The notes below the pieces were generated by a model. That model made no database searches, was not told the DNA's origin, and was given only the letters and a program-made list of their open reading frames with translations. From a bacterium (GTDB taxonomy: Bacteria > Patescibacteriota > Minisyncoccia > Minisyncoccales > UBA10102): a stretch of 5,360 nt of DNA. The stretch spans positions 1 to 5,360 of the forward strand of contig JAUYJZ010000059.1 of assembly GCA_030698465.1 (NCBI GenBank), read 5' to 3'. Every line of letters starts with the position of its first letter. Within the stretch, counting starts at the first letter, position 1. Shown here in pieces: positions 4,972 through 5,360 of the stretch. A program made the position numbers and the translations under genes.

Positions 4972-5007
4972 AGTACAATTTTCTAACAATTGTTACATTA
5001 TTGTACT
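4972..5007. repeat. 36-bp concentric dyad
   Basis: The outer arms AGTACAAT (4972-4979) and ATTGTACT (5000-5007) and the inner 12-base palindrome TAACAATTGTTA (4984-4995) share one centre. They are separated by 4-base unpaired stretches on each side. The dyad lies between the terminator and the stop codon of the alkyltransferase-type gene, so it is downstream of both convergent transcripts and an operator role is unlikely. It may be an mRNA 3' hairpin or a protein-binding site. Confidence 0.6.
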
Positions 5008-5013
5008 ATCCAT

Positions 5014-5358
5014 TTATCGCACAACAAAACTATAAAAATATCGAGAAGGTACTCTTCCTTTTTCAATTTGAATCCCATCTTTTTTGAGAAGTTTTCGTTT
5101 CGTCGCCAAACCGCCTGGTGCACTATATCCGGTCAACTCTCCGTTAAAAGCTACTACCTTGTAGCAAGGATATTCTTTGGGGCCAAAAGCAAACTGCTTT
5201 GCTTTTGGCGGGTTTGCGCGCCCCGAGTCCCCGAGGGGCGAATACTGCAAACTCCGGGTCTGCTCTGAAAAACTGCTGAAAGTAAGTCGTTTTTCAGAGC
5301 AGATTCTATTTCCTGCCATGATTCTTCCAATAGCACGGGGAGAAGTTTTACAAACTCT
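5014..5358 (-). CDS. O6-alkylguanine-DNA alkyltransferase-type protein (Ogt/Ada C-terminal domain), 5' partial, with in-frame palindromic insertion
   Basis: The frame is open from the right edge to TAA at 5016-5014. The first visible residues, KTSPRAIGRIMAGN, match the helix-turn-helix and recognition helix of the MGMT DNA-binding domain (compare SPRAVGRALAxNP). After 42 extra residues comes PKEYPCYKVV, the active-site loop (PCHRV in the family), with the acceptor cysteine codon at 5166-5164. GELTGYSAPGGLATKRKLLKK and the C-terminal FYSF follow, also family-like. In relatives only about two residues separate AGN and PKEYPC, so about 40 are added. The extra part coincides exactly with hairpins at 5182-5303. 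The usual active-site His is Tyr (PCYKV). The Cys, rather than Trp, argues for an alkyltransferase over an ATL protein. Whether the interrupted protein works is unknown. A bidirectional terminator lies downstream. Confidence 0.77.
   Translation of the reverse strand, partial: RVCKTSPRAIGRIMAGNRICSEKRLTFSSFSEQTRSLQYSPLGDSGRANPPKAKQFAFGPKEYPCYKVVAFNGELTGYSAPGGLATKRKLLKKDGIQIEKGRVPSRYFYSFVVR
5179..5305. repeat. Structured palindromic element, copy B (in alkyltransferase gene)
   Basis: Plus-strand structure. Hairpin 1 pairs GCCAAAAGCAAA (5182-5193) with TTTGCTTTTGGC (5198-5209) around loop CTGC. Hairpin 2 pairs CGGGTTTGC (5209-5217) with GCAAAC (5247-5252) and CCG (5254-5256), leaving T5253 bulged, and an inner stem CGCCCC/GGGGCG lies at 5219-5240. 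Hairpin 3 pairs TCTGCTCTGAAAAAC (5259-5273) with GTTTTTCAGAGCAGA (5289-5303), 15 perfect bp with a 15-base loop. On the minus strand the whole element is read without a stop in the frame of the host gene. Borders are inferred from the family alignment of the host protein and may be off by a few bases. Confidence 0.78.
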
Positions 5359-5360
5359 GG

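Noticed and set aside
4347..4989. Open frames on both strands across rnpB and its promoter
   Set aside because: The region is explained by the RNase P RNA with all core elements, and the frames show no protein features.
5219..5273. An integron attC site or a CRISPR repeat
   Set aside because: No RYYYAAC/GTTRRRY core pair and no regularly spaced repeats with spacers are present.
5154..5336. A second open frame on the minus strand overlapping the alkyltransferase-type gene
   Set aside because: The other frame carries the SPRAIGR and PCYKVV family motifs on both sides of the insert. This one has no family similarity and runs through the palindromes by chance.

Overview
The window looks like a piece of a small-genome Patescibacteria (CPR, Parcubacteria-like) chromosome. 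This is inferred from compact gene packing, a MurJ and an FtsB/DivIC-like protein of CPR style (the latter with a Trp-rich tail), tRNA genes lacking an encoded CCA, and no sign of a recoded UGA: the window encodes release factor 2 and uses TGA as a stop. No taxon can be proved from 5.4 kb.

Layout, left to right. Positions 1-157 (minus) hold the 5' end of prfB (release factor 2) with its programmed +1 frameshift at CTT TGA C. Its ATG lies one base after the CCA of tRNA-Thr(CGU) (159-232, minus). Upstream on the same strand come the 3' half of a broken tRNA-Gly (240-277), a structured palindromic element (276-375) and an intact tRNA-Gly(CCC) (392-462). Two tandem hairpins (461-532) separate the tRNAs from an FtsB/DivIC-like division gene (540-929, minus). 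A 35-residue one-helix membrane protein may be encoded on the plus strand (939-1046). lepA/EF4 (1097-2872) and murJ (2879-4495) follow on the minus strand, 6 bp apart, as an operon. Divergent from murJ is rnpB, the RNase P RNA (4580-4930, plus), with a near-consensus extended -10 promoter and a hairpin/T-tract terminator. The right edge holds a minus-strand O6-alkylguanine-DNA alkyltransferase-type gene (5014 to the edge).

Most of the genes serve core functions: translation (EF4, RF2, tRNAs, and RNase P, which matures the tRNAs) and envelope or division (MurJ lipid II flippase, FtsB-like divisome protein).

The most unusual signal is a pair of related structured elements at 276-375 and 5179-5305. 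Both contain a 12-bp hairpin with a CTGC loop whose stem halves differ between copies but stay perfectly paired. Both follow this with a second hairpin that has variable stem sequence, a CGG/CCG base and a single bulged nucleotide at the same position. One copy sits in the anticodon loop of the broken tRNA-Gly. The other sits in frame inside the alkyltransferase gene, just before its PC active-site motif, and adds roughly 40 residues. This resembles in concept the in-frame Rickettsia palindromic elements or minimal IS200/IS605-type (Y1 transposase-mobilised) palindromes, but I do not recognise it as a described family.
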